64,000 bases of DNA from Cichorium intybus (taxonomy: Eukaryota; Streptophyta; Magnoliopsida; Asterales; Asteraceae). The translations under genes and the position numbers were made by a program. Below, one piece after another: positions 49,252-64,000 of this stretch. The notes under the pieces were generated by a model, which was not told the DNA's origin, ran no database searches, and was given only the letters and a program-made list of their open reading frames with translations. The stretch lies in assembly GCA_023525715.1 (NCBI GenBank), contig CM042012.1:43232941-43296940 (forward strand), read 5' to 3'. Positions within the stretch are counted from its first letter, which is position 1; each line of letters starts with the position of its first letter.

Positions 49252-49885
49252 AATGACAATTAGTTAGGTTTCCGATTGATGTAAAAAGATTGTTTTTTTT
49301 TTTACATATTTTAGTCTTGTATGTTAGATAATCCAGTCGATCTTCATGACTTACTTTTCTTCCTATGTATCTTATCTATTAGACAAACAAGTTAACGTGG
49401 CTTGATACTTCGAAATTTCAAATTCCATATAAAAGAAAAGATATATATCTAGACTTAGGGATTGTTTCTTTTTAACTAAATCAACTTAATGGATTAAACA
49501 TTTAATATGGCGACCACACATGGTTACTTTTTTGGACTTAATGTGGAAAAAATTACTTAATTGGTTATGCTAGAAAACATGATTTAATGTATTAAAACAC
49601 TAATAATAACCTATTTGCCTTTCTTCTTTTTTCCTTTCAACTCCTATATGTTGTAGTTGATCAATATTGTTAATATAGGTAGATATTGTAAAATTTGCTT
49701 TTTGGAATGTAATAATAGATGATTCATAACTCATTCAGTTAGTTTATTCATACAATACTAAATAGGGAAAAGAAAAAAACAAGCCTTAGTTAAGTAATTC
49801 ATTATACCCAAATAATCGTTCCAAGCAAAAACAACAAAAAATAATTAATAAATAAAAAACCCTTAACTGAGCTAGAATATATTTT

Positions 49886-49888
<3 letters not shown>
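48806..49888. other. Upstream and intergenic region of the PAM68-like gene
   Basis: No coding sequence seen. It contains the presumed promoter (minus strand), a poly(A) run at about 49221-49249 and AT-rich sequence. Open frames on the plus strand overlapping 48483-49165 are shadows or chance. Confidence 0.55.

Positions 49889-49973
<85 letters not shown>
49889..49973. repeat. (TA)n tract beside Helitron 1
   Basis: About 42 TA units followed by three TATATC units, ending about 20 bp before the Helitron start. Confidence 0.97.
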
Positions 49974-49975
<2 letters not shown>

Positions 49976-50299
49976 ATATCTATATCTATATAACTCTTAT
50001 AATGGAGGCCATTCAAATGATATAATTCAAGATAGCTCATAATACTAGCACCACATTCATTTGAAACTCCCACTACAACTCAAGAGTTTTCTAATTTATA
50101 TGTACTTAATATTTACAACTCAAGAGTTTTTAAGTTATGATTATTAATTAGTAATGACTTTTTATTTTCCTCATTCATACACATTGTAACTTATATTAGT
50201 AGTATATAAGTAAGTTTTGCTCACAAAAAGATACATGTGTTTGAAGAGATTTGTGATTTAAATATGAAGAGTTGAAAAAGTTAGTTTGTGCTTATATAA

Positions 50300-52480
50300 G
50301 ATCATTCAAATATTCAAATCATACTTGCTTCTCTTTTCTTTTTGGTTACTCACACTTTTGTTTCTCATTTTTTTTAGATTTTGTTATGTAGAGTGCATGA
50401 AAACGAAAAATAAGGCGCAAATATGTAAAGTTATATGGCTTCAAAATTTTTATGTAATTTATTCATATATAGTTCGTTTTTCTAAATTTTTAGAGAACAT
50501 TTCTATTCATATTTTTATGATTGATATTATGTTGTCATGTTTTTTGCACATTATGATTGTCATGATTGATATTATGATTGATATTATATTTTCATGTTTC
50601 TCTAAAAAAAGAGAACCTTTCTATTCATACATGTATGTTTTTGTTTTTTCATGTTTCTATTTTAGTTTTTAGCACAATGATATCGTCTTTATATGTATTT
50701 TGAGATAATTGTATTTTAATTGTTTTTTTCATTTTCAACTTTACTTATTAAAAGTAATTGTTATATACATAAATCTCATGGTTAAATAAATGTAATAAGA
50801 AGAGAAGTTGTTGATGAATGTGTGACTAACAATCTTAAACTTAAGATAAATCAATAGTATAATTGACTTTATCGATCGGTTAATTAATAGGCTCTGCATA
50901 TAAAATAACACTAAAATATTCAAATCATGCCTCATTTCTCTTTTTAGTTACTCATACTTTCGTTTCACATTTTTCAGATTTTGTTATCAAGAGTACTTGG
51001 AAAAATATTAATATTATATTGTCATCGTGTTTCGTCGTTCATGTTTCTATTATAATTTTTAGTACAATGATGTTGTATTTATTTGTATTTTGAGATAATC
51101 ATATTTTAATTGTTTGTTTCATTTTTAACTTTACTTATTAGAAGTAATTGTTGTATATATGGCTTTTATGGTTAAATAAATGTAATAAGAAGACATATTT
51201 TTTATAAACAAGTGTCTAAATTTCATTAGTGTAAACCATTAATGAGACTGTTCAAAAAATTATATTATTTTACTCATGTTAAAATTTTGCCATTTAAATT
51301 ATGTGGTTCAAGATAACTCATATACTAGCATCACAATCATTTGAAACTCCCACTACAACTCAAGAGTTTTATAATTTATGTGTACTTACTACTTATAACT
51401 TAAGAGTTTTTAACTTATGGTTATATTAATTAGCAATGACTTTTAATTTTCCTCATTTATACACATTGTAACTTATATTAGTAGTATCAAAGTTAGTTTT
51501 GCTCATAAAAAGATACATGTCATTTGAATAGATTTGTGATTCAAATATGAAGGGTTGAAAATGTTAGTTTGCGGCATCAACGATTATTGCAACGTATCGT
51601 GTTTCTAAATCTAAAATGTATGTTGATTTCCTTATATTCTCTTTGTATGATTTGTAAGTATTTAATAAATTTGAAAAAGTTAGTTTGCGGCATTTATCGA
51701 TGATTATTGCAACACGTATTGTTTATATACATAAAATGTATGTTGATTTCTGTATATTCTCTTTATACAATTTGTAAGTGTTTAGGAAGTTTTATAATAT
51801 GAATGTTAAAATAGATGTTTTAGTATTTTTATGTTATTAAAATGATTTTAATGTATTTTCAACTCCCATGACTATTCATTTTCATCTAATTAACAAGAAC
51901 CACTTACGAGTTGATTTTAATGTTTGATAAATGTTATTATTATACACAATAAAGAGACATTTTTTCTTGCATCATATGTATTTTAAACTCCCATGACTAT
52001 TCACTTTCATCTAATAAAGAGTTTTTAACTTATGATAATTTATGATATACTTGACTTAATGGATTTGTTAATTGAAAGCTTTTTCCAATATAAGAACATT
52101 CAAGTGTTCAAATCATACTTGCTTCTCTTTTCTTTTTGGTTACTCAAATAATATGCAAATAGGTAAAGCTATATAACTTCAAGTTTTTGATGTAATATTA
52201 TTTGTGTATGGTCCGATTTTCCAAAATTTCAAAAACCCTTTCTATTCATACTTTTATGGTTGATATTATGTTGTCATCATGTTGGTTTTTTTTATGTTTC
52301 TTATTCTTTTTTTAGCACAATGATGTCGTATTTTGTATTTTGAGAGAATACTATTTAAAATTTTTTGTGTCATTTTCAACTTTACTTATTAAAAGTAATT
52401 ATTGTATATATAAATTTCGTGGTTAAATAAATGTAATATGAAGAGAAGTTGTTGATAAACAGAGACTAAATATCATTGGT
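50300..52480 (+). repeat. Triplicated module inside Helitron 1
   Basis: Copies at about 50310-50830, 50910-51230 and 52105-52480 share ATTCAAATCATACTTGCTTC and TTTACTTATTAAAAGTAATT. The middle copy is shortened. Confidence 0.8.
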
Positions 52481-53111
52481 GGAAACCATTCACAAAATAT
52501 TAGATATCTATAATTAAGTTTTCAATAGTATGTTTGTAGGGTTTTAGATGATTTTGAATTGTATGCTCAACTTAATGATAGAATATTTAAAAAAATGGTT
52601 GATTTATTATACATTAATGAATGAAATATAATCACATTTCCTACAATAAGATACTTTAAACATTCACGAATTTTGTATTGTCAAATAACTCATTACCCAC
52701 TTATTAGATAATTACTTTCTAGAACATACATATTTTACATGGTTCGAAACTTTATTTTTAACCAAGCCTCTAAAAATTAGTTATGATGGAAATTTTAAAA
52801 ATTAAAAAATGTCATGTTATTCATTTGAATGGCGTAATAAAAGTTCCAATATGACACAATGCTATAAATTAGATGATCGTATTATTCATTCAATTGATCA
52901 AACACAATTAAATATCTCAATCATATATGTTAAGTATCAATTAAGTACCATAAGTGTTGAGTTGTAGTGATATAATACTAAAAAAACCTTTGGTTGGATT
53001 TTGAAGTGTTGAAATATTAAAACAAAACTTCAATACAATTAACCAATTTTTATACCAAATGCGCATGTTAGCCAGTCTAAAAAAAACTATTTTCATTATA
53101 TTAATTTGGTT

Positions 53112-53114
<3 letters not shown>

Positions 53115-53159
<45 letters not shown>
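53115..53159. repeat. (TA)n tract in Helitron 1
   Basis: About 22 TA units. Confidence 0.97.
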
Positions 53160-53163
<4 letters not shown>

Positions 53164-53906
53164 CTTTAACAATATGAGACCACTTAATTGTTCACTAATG
53201 AGAAATAAATGGAAAGCTAAAACTTTAGAAGAAAAACATTTTTAAGTAAATGTTTACTAAGAATAAATTTATTAAAAATTTATTAAAAATTTTCTAATGA
53301 ATTGTAAACTATATCAAAAAATAAATTAAATTTCATTAAATATTTATCAGTAAAAAATATTGCTATCATAGCTTTTTGGTATAAGTTGTAGCTTAATTTA
53401 GATATTTGTATTATTTTGAGTAAAATTAATTTTACAGTTCATTCTTTTTATGTAAGAAATAATTTAAAATATTATTTACATTAATTAAATAAAGTATTAT
53501 TTTAATAATACAACTTTTATACCCAAATTAATAGTTATTTATCGATAAAAAGTTTACACCTTCAACTCATTAATTATATGTGATTACACATATGAATCTA
53601 ACAGAAAAATTTTCACAATAATACATCTCTAAGAGGAAATATTATTATTTTATTATTATTTATTTTGGACTTTAAGTATCCACGCAAACATGTATCATTA
53701 TATTTTTTTTAATGTTTGACTATCTATATATAATTGAATTCAAAAAGGTTATTATGTGACTTTTTTCGAGTTTTGGATGCAATTTTTACTATTAATATAT
53801 GATATCTATTATGATAACAATTTATATTTAGTATCGTATGTTTAGATTAGATATAAAGTTTTGAAGTTCATGTGACGGATCAGTGTTTTTACTCTGTAAT
53901 TTTACT

Positions 53907-53923
53907 CCTGCGCAACGCGCGGG
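53907..53923 (+). other. 3' terminal hairpin of Helitron 1
   Basis: CCTGCGC-AAC-GCGCGGG, seven pairs including one G-T, seven bases before CTAG. Confidence 0.8.
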
Positions 53924-54986
53924 TATACGCCTAGTATCTTATAATAGAGACATATTTCAAAGCACCCCATTCATTTGAAACTCACATGACTTTTCATATT
54001 TTCATTGATTTTCCAAAATTTAATGTCTTTTTAATATTTTCACAATATTAATTTGAAACTTCCATGCCTTTTTATTTTCTTTCTAATAATGATTATAAAT
54101 TAGTTAATTAGTGTTAAGTAAGTACAAGAAAATAAATTCTAACCTTTAAATAATATTATAACTTTCAAAATTAGTTAACAATAATAATTAATATAATAAG
54201 TGATTTTATAATAAACATATTAAGTGGTATTAAAACTTTCTACATGGATAGTCTATATAAAATTTTAATAATACTAAGTAATCTTAAAATTAATTAATAA
54301 TAATAACTAATAGTAAAATAAATTTATAAATAGCATAACGTTACATCTATTTATTAAGATAATACTAAATTCAGAATTATATTTGAAACGTAATGACTCT
54401 TTATATTTCTTAAATTAATAGCATTTATTAAAACCTTTTTATATTCTTTTCATTTATACATGTTGTTGCTATATAAGTAGATTTTTTTTCTCACAAAAAC
54501 ATTCATGTCTTTCAAGTATTTTTTATTGAAGTATGAAGAATAGAAGAGATGGGAAAGTACATCTAACGTATGTTCATTTTACGTATTCTTGAATTGTTTT
54601 TAATTTTTTTCTTGAAATTGTTTTTACATTATTTGTATGATTTATGAGTGTTTGATATATTTTTAATACAAATATTATAATAGTTATTTTGGTATCTTTT
54701 GTCATCAAAAGTTATATTATTTAATTTTTCCATAGTATTTGTTATTCGTAAGATTGTGATATATAAAATCATGAAATTGCTTCTACAATTTTTATGATTT
54801 TGGAGGTTTTGATGTGGTTTATGAATATAAATGTTATTATAGATGTTTCGATGCTTTTATGTTATTATTTATTTCATACATTTTGTTATTTGTTAGATTT
54901 TGATATGTAAAATCATAAAATCCTTTCTACAAATTGTAGAAGCAATTTTTATACTATTTGTTATTCGTTATATTATGATATTTAAT

Positions 54987-55109
<123 letters not shown>

Positions 55110-56222
55110 AAAGATTTATATAATCATTCGAAAATCAATAAATAAAGAAAATACAATTTTTTTAATTATATTCATTATTGGCAAACAAAAAGCACAAATA
55201 CAATTTTGGATGTTTTAACTAAACAACCGCATGAGGTTAATTTTATGGAAGTAATTCAGAATAAAAAAACAAATATCGTGGTTTATTTTGGATTAAAACG
55301 ACGTTTGCATAACTTAAAATTCTCCATAAAATCATAAACTAAATGAAATACATGCCCATTGATTTAAAAGTATGAATATTAATAAAACTAATTGGTTAAA
55401 TAGTTTTTTCGTTTTGTTACTCACGTAGATTTTTTTCATGTAGAAATATTAAATAATAATTCGTTTAAATTAATAATTTTTTTACTCATTTAAGGTAGCT
55501 TATTAATCTAATAACAATATCTTTTTACGTATTTTAATTTATGAATTATTAAATAGAAATATTAATCTAAGGCATCTTCTTAATCTTTAATGTTAATGTA
55601 TATTATTTCATAAAAACTCATATTGTGCTACAAATCAAATTAACAATTTTCTCTTCTATTAAGAGATAATGTTAAAGAATAGCAATAATAACTATTATAA
55701 GTGTCAATTGAGTAACATAAATTAACAAAGTCTATTGAGTTTCAATAGTTAATTAACTTTCATATGGAATTTGAGGGGTTTTTCACATTATAAGAAATAT
55801 TTTGATATAATTAACCAACTTTAAATATTGGTGTTAGTGTTTATTAGTCCTAGCAAAATATTTAAGAGTTGTAATATTAAATAAAATAATTCAATGCAAT
55901 TAATCAATTTTTAGTTAGGTTTTTTACTTATCGTTGATATTTTAAATAATCATCATGATCAATATTAAAATACGGTCAAATAAGTAATTTTTAAATTAAT
56001 TAATCATTACAAATGACAATAGTTAAAAATAATACTAAATCAAGAACTATGCTTAATTTAATTAATACATAAGCCGCTGATAAAGTTCATTAAGTAATAT
56101 TAGTCAAAATAGTTGCAATTGTATATATCAACTTAATATTACAATTATTATTTTATAGTTACTTTTAATGACATAATCATTTTCCACAAAATATTTGTTA
56201 AAAATTTAACTATATAATTTTC

Positions 56223-56241
56223 ACTTGCGCAACGCGCGAGT
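56223..56241 (+). other. 3' terminal hairpin of Helitron 2
   Basis: ACTTGCGC-AAC-GCGCGAGT, eight pairs including one T-G. The lower stem differs from Helitron 1 on both arms together, so structure is conserved. Confidence 0.8.
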
Positions 56242-56347
56242 ATTCGCCTAGTTAAATATTAGATGAATGTATTTAAACGTGTTCACGAGTCGATTTCATT
56301 TTCATAAATTTAACCAATAACCCAACTTATTAAATTAGACGAGTTTA

Positions 56348-60413
<4,066 letters not shown>

Positions 60414-60492
60414 TTTTGTTGCTTACTGATCTTTCAATACGAGATTATGCTGGCAAATTCAAAAGGATGATACGAAAACGGAAGTTCTAGGG

Positions 60493-60501
60493 TTTATATA
60501 G
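60493..60501 (-). promoter_or_regulatory. Candidate TATA box of the CNNM gene
   Basis: Minus strand CTATATAAACC, about 85 bp before the ATG at 60413, leaving a short 5' UTR of roughly 50 bp. Confidence 0.5.
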
Positions 60502-60506
60502 ACATT

Positions 60507-61260
60507 AAAGGCCGCGATTATTCTGGCCGTTGAGAGTACGGAAAGTCGGAAAGGAGATATTAAAAAACTCATGAACATAGAAAAAGAAAACCTAGGCATA
60601 TACAAACGTTAATGTTATTCGTTAAAAAGGCAAATATTTCATTCTCTCAACCACTCCATTCAGATTTTACCATTTTTATAATTAAGTGTGGAAAGCTCAC
60701 TGGTTGTGCGGCAGTTGGAGAATGGCAAGTGCAGGTATAATTAATTTTAGACAATTTAAAGATCTAAACAGTCCGTGTTCATGCCGTGTTTGTATTTGTT
60801 TTTTAATATATTAACTTCTCTTAGCCGTAACTGGAATGGAATTTGGATCGAGTGCAAGTACAGTTCCGAATGTCGCGATTACTGAGATGATCGAATAATG
60901 AAATTTAATATTAAACTTCATGTTTGCTCCGTGAACACTGATGTAAAATTAGCTTAGAATCGGTTTCTGTAGTTCGAAATCAACATCATGCATGTAAATG
61001 AAAGGAAATATGAACGAAATTATGATGTAAGATTAAGAACTGTACGTAGGTGCCAACAAGTAGGACTATACAATCTTGTTGCTGAGAAGATTCACCTGTT
61101 GCCAACTTTGCATCTGAATCTCGGAATCGCGTTATGGTGAGTTGAATATCTCATAGGAAATGCGCGCGCATTTCCAATACGTTTTAAGTTGATACTAGTT
61201 TTAATCGGTAAACCATGTTCTACGTGACCCCGTAGCATCTCATTTAATTTTTTTTTTTTT
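60507..61260. other. Upstream region of the CNNM gene, no gene seen
   Basis: Presumed promoter sequence and AT-rich spacer. No coding or RNA gene recognised. Confidence 0.5.
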
Positions 61261-61263
61261 TTA

Positions 61264-61796
61264 GGTTAATAACATGAAAGTTACCGTAGTTTGGTCAAAA
61301 TTTCGGTTTAACCATTACATTACTTTTTGTTTCATAAAAACGACTCATATGTTCAAAAAACTTCCATGTTGACCACTATTCATTTATTTTTATAACTTTT
61401 AAGGATTATTTTCGTCAAAAGATTTTTATATGAAAAGTTCCATATCGATATTTGAAGCAAATATTGTGATTTCATTGCAGTGAAAATGATACATAAAGTT
61501 GTCTACATGTGATTTTGGTATTCGTAAGTGTAGTTCTTCGGCCACGTTGTGAATGCACAGAGTGTCCAACTGAATCCCTAAATTTTGAATGTGACGGAAG
61601 TAAGAAATGTGTTTCGAGTTGGCGGCATACGATCATGACTTTTATTTGTTATAGTGGCCGCAATGTATCTTTTTGAAAATATGAGTGGGTTTTACGAATT
61701 TTTTTGAAAGTATGAGTGGTTTTTTAGAACAAAAAAAATATAGTGCTTAAACTGGATTTTAGCCAAACTACAATGGTTTTATGTTATTAGCCCCTT
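61264..61796. mobile_element. Fold-back/MITE-like element with long inverted repeats
   Basis: The first 100 bp (GGTTAATAACATGAAAGTTA, GTAGTTTGGTCAAAATTTCG, AACGACTCATATGTTCAAAA) are repeated in inverse orientation at the right end (GTTATTAGCCCC, with TAGCCAAACTAC and TACTTTCAAAAA-type blocks on the complement). Identity is about 70 percent by eye. Family and target duplication could not be determined. No gene inside. Confidence 0.6.
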
Positions 61797-61800
61797 TTTG

Positions 61801-62270
61801 TAATTTTATTAAATAAAAATTAATTGTTAATACTAGATGAACAAAATGGGCATTTCATTTATTAACCCCTCTGTTGAAAAATTATATACCGGGTAGATTT
61901 AAAAGATATTAAGTTTTACAAAAGTTTGATTTTGATATTTTGTTATTTTTCTTTTTCAATTAAGATACAAAGTTTTCAAAAAAATTTGATTTTGACACTA
62001 TATTTTCAATTTGTTTCAATGTTAATCATTTGACCGGTCACCTCGGTTGTTAGATTAGCATTGTGACATGTCAATATTTGATGATGTACTGCTGGCATGA
62101 CAAAATGGCGTGACACAATCTGGTAACATCATTTTCTAGTATCAAAATTAAAAATATATATATAGTGACCTAATTGGAAAAAAAAAATGTCAAAATCGAA
62201 CTTTTGTGAACACTTAGTATCTTTTGTGAAATTTGTCATATTAAAATAGATGTGACTATGTATGGATATA
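61801..62270. other. Intergenic spacer, no gene seen
   Basis: AT-rich sequence without coding signal between the fold-back element and the CACTA end. Confidence 0.5.
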
Positions 62271-62940
62271 CACTACAAGAATTAGGCGTATTAGGGGCGA
62301 CATACCCTTTAGCGGCGACACCAACCTTGGTGGGCTATGTGTCGCCGCTAAAATGGTCGCCCTAATGCCTCAATCTGGATTTTGCCACTCCTTTTAATCT
62401 ATACCATTGAAAACTAGATGCATCGTACGGTTGAAAAAGAAGTGCTTAATGTTTCCACCCAAAAATTTAGATGTCGCCCCTAATGCCAAATTATTGCCGC
62501 TAAAGTCGTCGCCCTTAAAGGGGTAAACAGCAAAAACCCACCCGACATCCATTTCTTCTGTTTACGCATTGACTTCACTCACTCTCTTGACTAGGCGTGA
62601 TTCTAGCAGGAAGTTTCGGGAATTTGAGGCTTTTTTCATTGAAAATCAATCTCCTAACAACAACAACTTCGAATCTGCAACTAGGAAAGGTAATTCTCAT
62701 ATCTTAAACTTAGGGTTTTATGGTTTTTTGGGGGGTTTTAGTTGTTGTTTGCTGATTTATGGAATAAAATGTTGGTTGGAGATGTTAATGTATATAATTC
62801 TTGTTAATGTCCGTTATAATAGCTAATTAGTTATATTTTGTGTTAATTTATATATAGATTTTTGATATGAACAATTGATTTAACATAGAATTCTTTGGTA
62901 TATGTATATAAAGTTTTGATTGTAGTATTGTGATAACATA
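62271..62940 (+). mobile_element. CACTA transposon, left terminus and subterminal region
   Basis: CACTACAAGAATTAGGCG at 62271 is the typical CACTA (En/Spm) terminal inverted repeat, preceded by ATA (possible 3-bp duplication). Subterminal GGCGAC/GTCGCC motifs recur, including a perfect 14-bp inverted repeat TTTAGCGGCGACAC (62308-62321) with its complement (62339-62352). An open stretch from 62569 to a possible GT donor near 62690 could be a first exon, but it is unrecognised. The right terminus was not found, so the extent is open. Confidence 0.75.
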
Positions 62941-64000
62941 TTTAGATTTTTTTATAGAACAAATTACTGAAATCGTCCATGTGGTTGATCAAAATTGCGC
63001 GTTTGGTACCTAACTTTTATTTTGCACTCGGACCATCCCTGTGGTATGATTTTGTTAAGCTTATCGTCCTTGCCAGACCTAAAAAGACTATATTACCGTT
63101 ATTTATTTATTTATGTATTATTAGTCTATTCAAAATATTGTTTAACAAAATATATCATCCAAGGTCCAAACCCACCACTGACATCGCAGCGCTCGTCATG
63201 CGGTCAAAAATAAGAAAAACCTAACACACTCACTTAGCACAGTGGAAGTCAGGGTCGATCCACAGGAGTTACGTGGTCAAGTCAGGTGACAGATTACCAA
63301 CTATAGTGTCACGCTATAGTCAGAGGATTTAGTTCCTAAGCTTTTGACTACTAATCCCAGAAAACATAAACTGAAACAATTCCAACCAAACATAAACCTA
63401 AACTAAACTCCAAACAAACCTAGTCACTTACTGAAATCAGAAGTACATCTCTAATTCAGAAGCAAACAAAGGCAAACAATAAAACATAAACCAAGGTATT
63501 AACTAAACCAATAACTAAGGTCCACCTGAACAGTCACTGGCTAAAGTTCAAACCACAAGGCTAACCCTAGTTGGCTACTGAAATCAGCAAAGGAATTCAG
63601 TCCAAACAAGGTCATACAAACATCCAAACACCAAACAACAAGCACAATCCAATATCAAGCATAAAATACCGAAAAAACCACAATTACTTGTAACCAAATG
63701 ATTATCATAAACCAAACTCAGATTCACGAGTATAAACAGTAACCAAATGATTCAAAAACATAAACTAAAGCCTAATATCAGTGGTTGTCACTCCCAAAGA
63801 TACTAGCTACTGAATTCTAACTATCTAGCTAAATGAAAATAAATTCTAAAACATAGAAATACCAAATATGAAGTTGCAGAAGCTTAATCTCGGAGTCAAA
63901 GAGCCTTGAGGTCGATTTTTCACCAGGGTTTTGCTCGGGTTTTCGGCTGAAAAAGCCTCTATTTATAGTTGCAAATTTCCCGCAGCCGCGTCACGCATTT
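62941..64000. other. Repeat-derived, LTR-like sequence at the window end
   Basis: 62960-63180 resembles retrotransposon spacer (GGACCATCCCTGTGGTATGA). 63220-64000 includes GGGTCGATCCACAGGAGTT and, on the minus strand, a TATA-like CTATAAATAGAGG at about 63957-63969, as in a minus-strand LTR. Neither ends nor coding domains are visible, so identity is uncertain. Confidence 0.35.

Larger units (their letters stand above)
49995..53934 (+). mobile_element. Helitron 1 (non-autonomous)
   Basis: Begins TCTTATAATGGAGG and ends CGCCTAG followed by T. A 7-bp hairpin lies just before the CTAG end (53907-53923). Starts with TC, ends with CTRR plus a 3' hairpin and has no target duplication, as in Helitrons. 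No Rep/helicase gene is present. About 3.9 kb is made of AT-rich repeats, with a 1.3 kb internal duplication (from about 50035 and 51310) and three copies of a roughly 500-bp module. The base before the 5' end is C, not the usual A, so the start is slightly less certain than the end. Confidence 0.75.

Noticed and set aside
62979..63224. Two overlapping plus-strand open frames near the window end
   Set aside because: They overlap repeat spacer containing GACCATCCCTGTGG; no domain and two competing frames.

Overview
This window is plant nuclear DNA, most likely from a eudicot. The evidence is spliced genes with GT-AG introns, a nuclear-encoded plastid protein, Ty1/copia and Ty3/gypsy LTR retrotransposons with Met-tRNA-type primer sites, Helitrons, CACTA and hAT ends, and long (TA)n tracts. 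The style of the repeats would fit Asteraceae, but that is an impression, not a demonstrated placement. Only two genes look functional, both on the minus strand on the right side.

Left part (1-9190): the 3' portion of a Ty3/gypsy chromovirus (gag zinc knuckles to chromodomain, three in-frame stops, one 1.87 kb LTR) ends exactly at 5590. The next base lies inside an exon of a decayed P4-ATPase (phospholipid flippase) pseudogene on the minus strand, so the retrotransposon broke that gene. Microsatellites and a weak MULE-like fragment follow.

Centre (9191-46281): a nest of LTR retrotransposons that can be peeled apart using target-site duplications. An old minus-strand LTR (P) was hit by four elements: copia element A (9728-18184, TSD ATAAT), copia-related element B (19032-40827, TSD TAAAC), solo LTR F (41062-44082, TSD GCGTT) and solo LTR G (from 44537). 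B was in turn hit by solo LTR H (20332-21864, TSD TGATA), by element C (25438-32890, TSD GTTTA) inside its gag, and by D, a gypsy element with a 3.8 kb LTR that survives as one LTR plus a leader stub. The D/B junction was then amplified into four tandem copies of about 580 bp, each carrying a primer binding site.

A is the coding-type copia element, though broken by an 841-bp duplication, a stop and a frameshift. B and C belong to the same LTR group but carry only a gag gene followed by about 4 kb without pol. A, B and C share leader and 3' UTR sequence, including a pair of 36-nt hairpins set 80 nt apart whose stems covary while the loop is conserved. This is the best candidate for an undescribed cis-acting element that would let gag-only elements use the machinery of coding relatives.

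Right part (46282-64000): a PAM68-like plastid assembly factor gene (48224-48763, minus); two Helitrons lying end to start (49995-53934 and 53937-56251); an 11-exon CNNM/DUF21-CBS transporter gene (60413 down to about 56462 or 56348, minus) with a hAT MITE in intron 7; a fold-back element at about 61264-61796; one CACTA terminus at 62271; and LTR-like sequence to the end.
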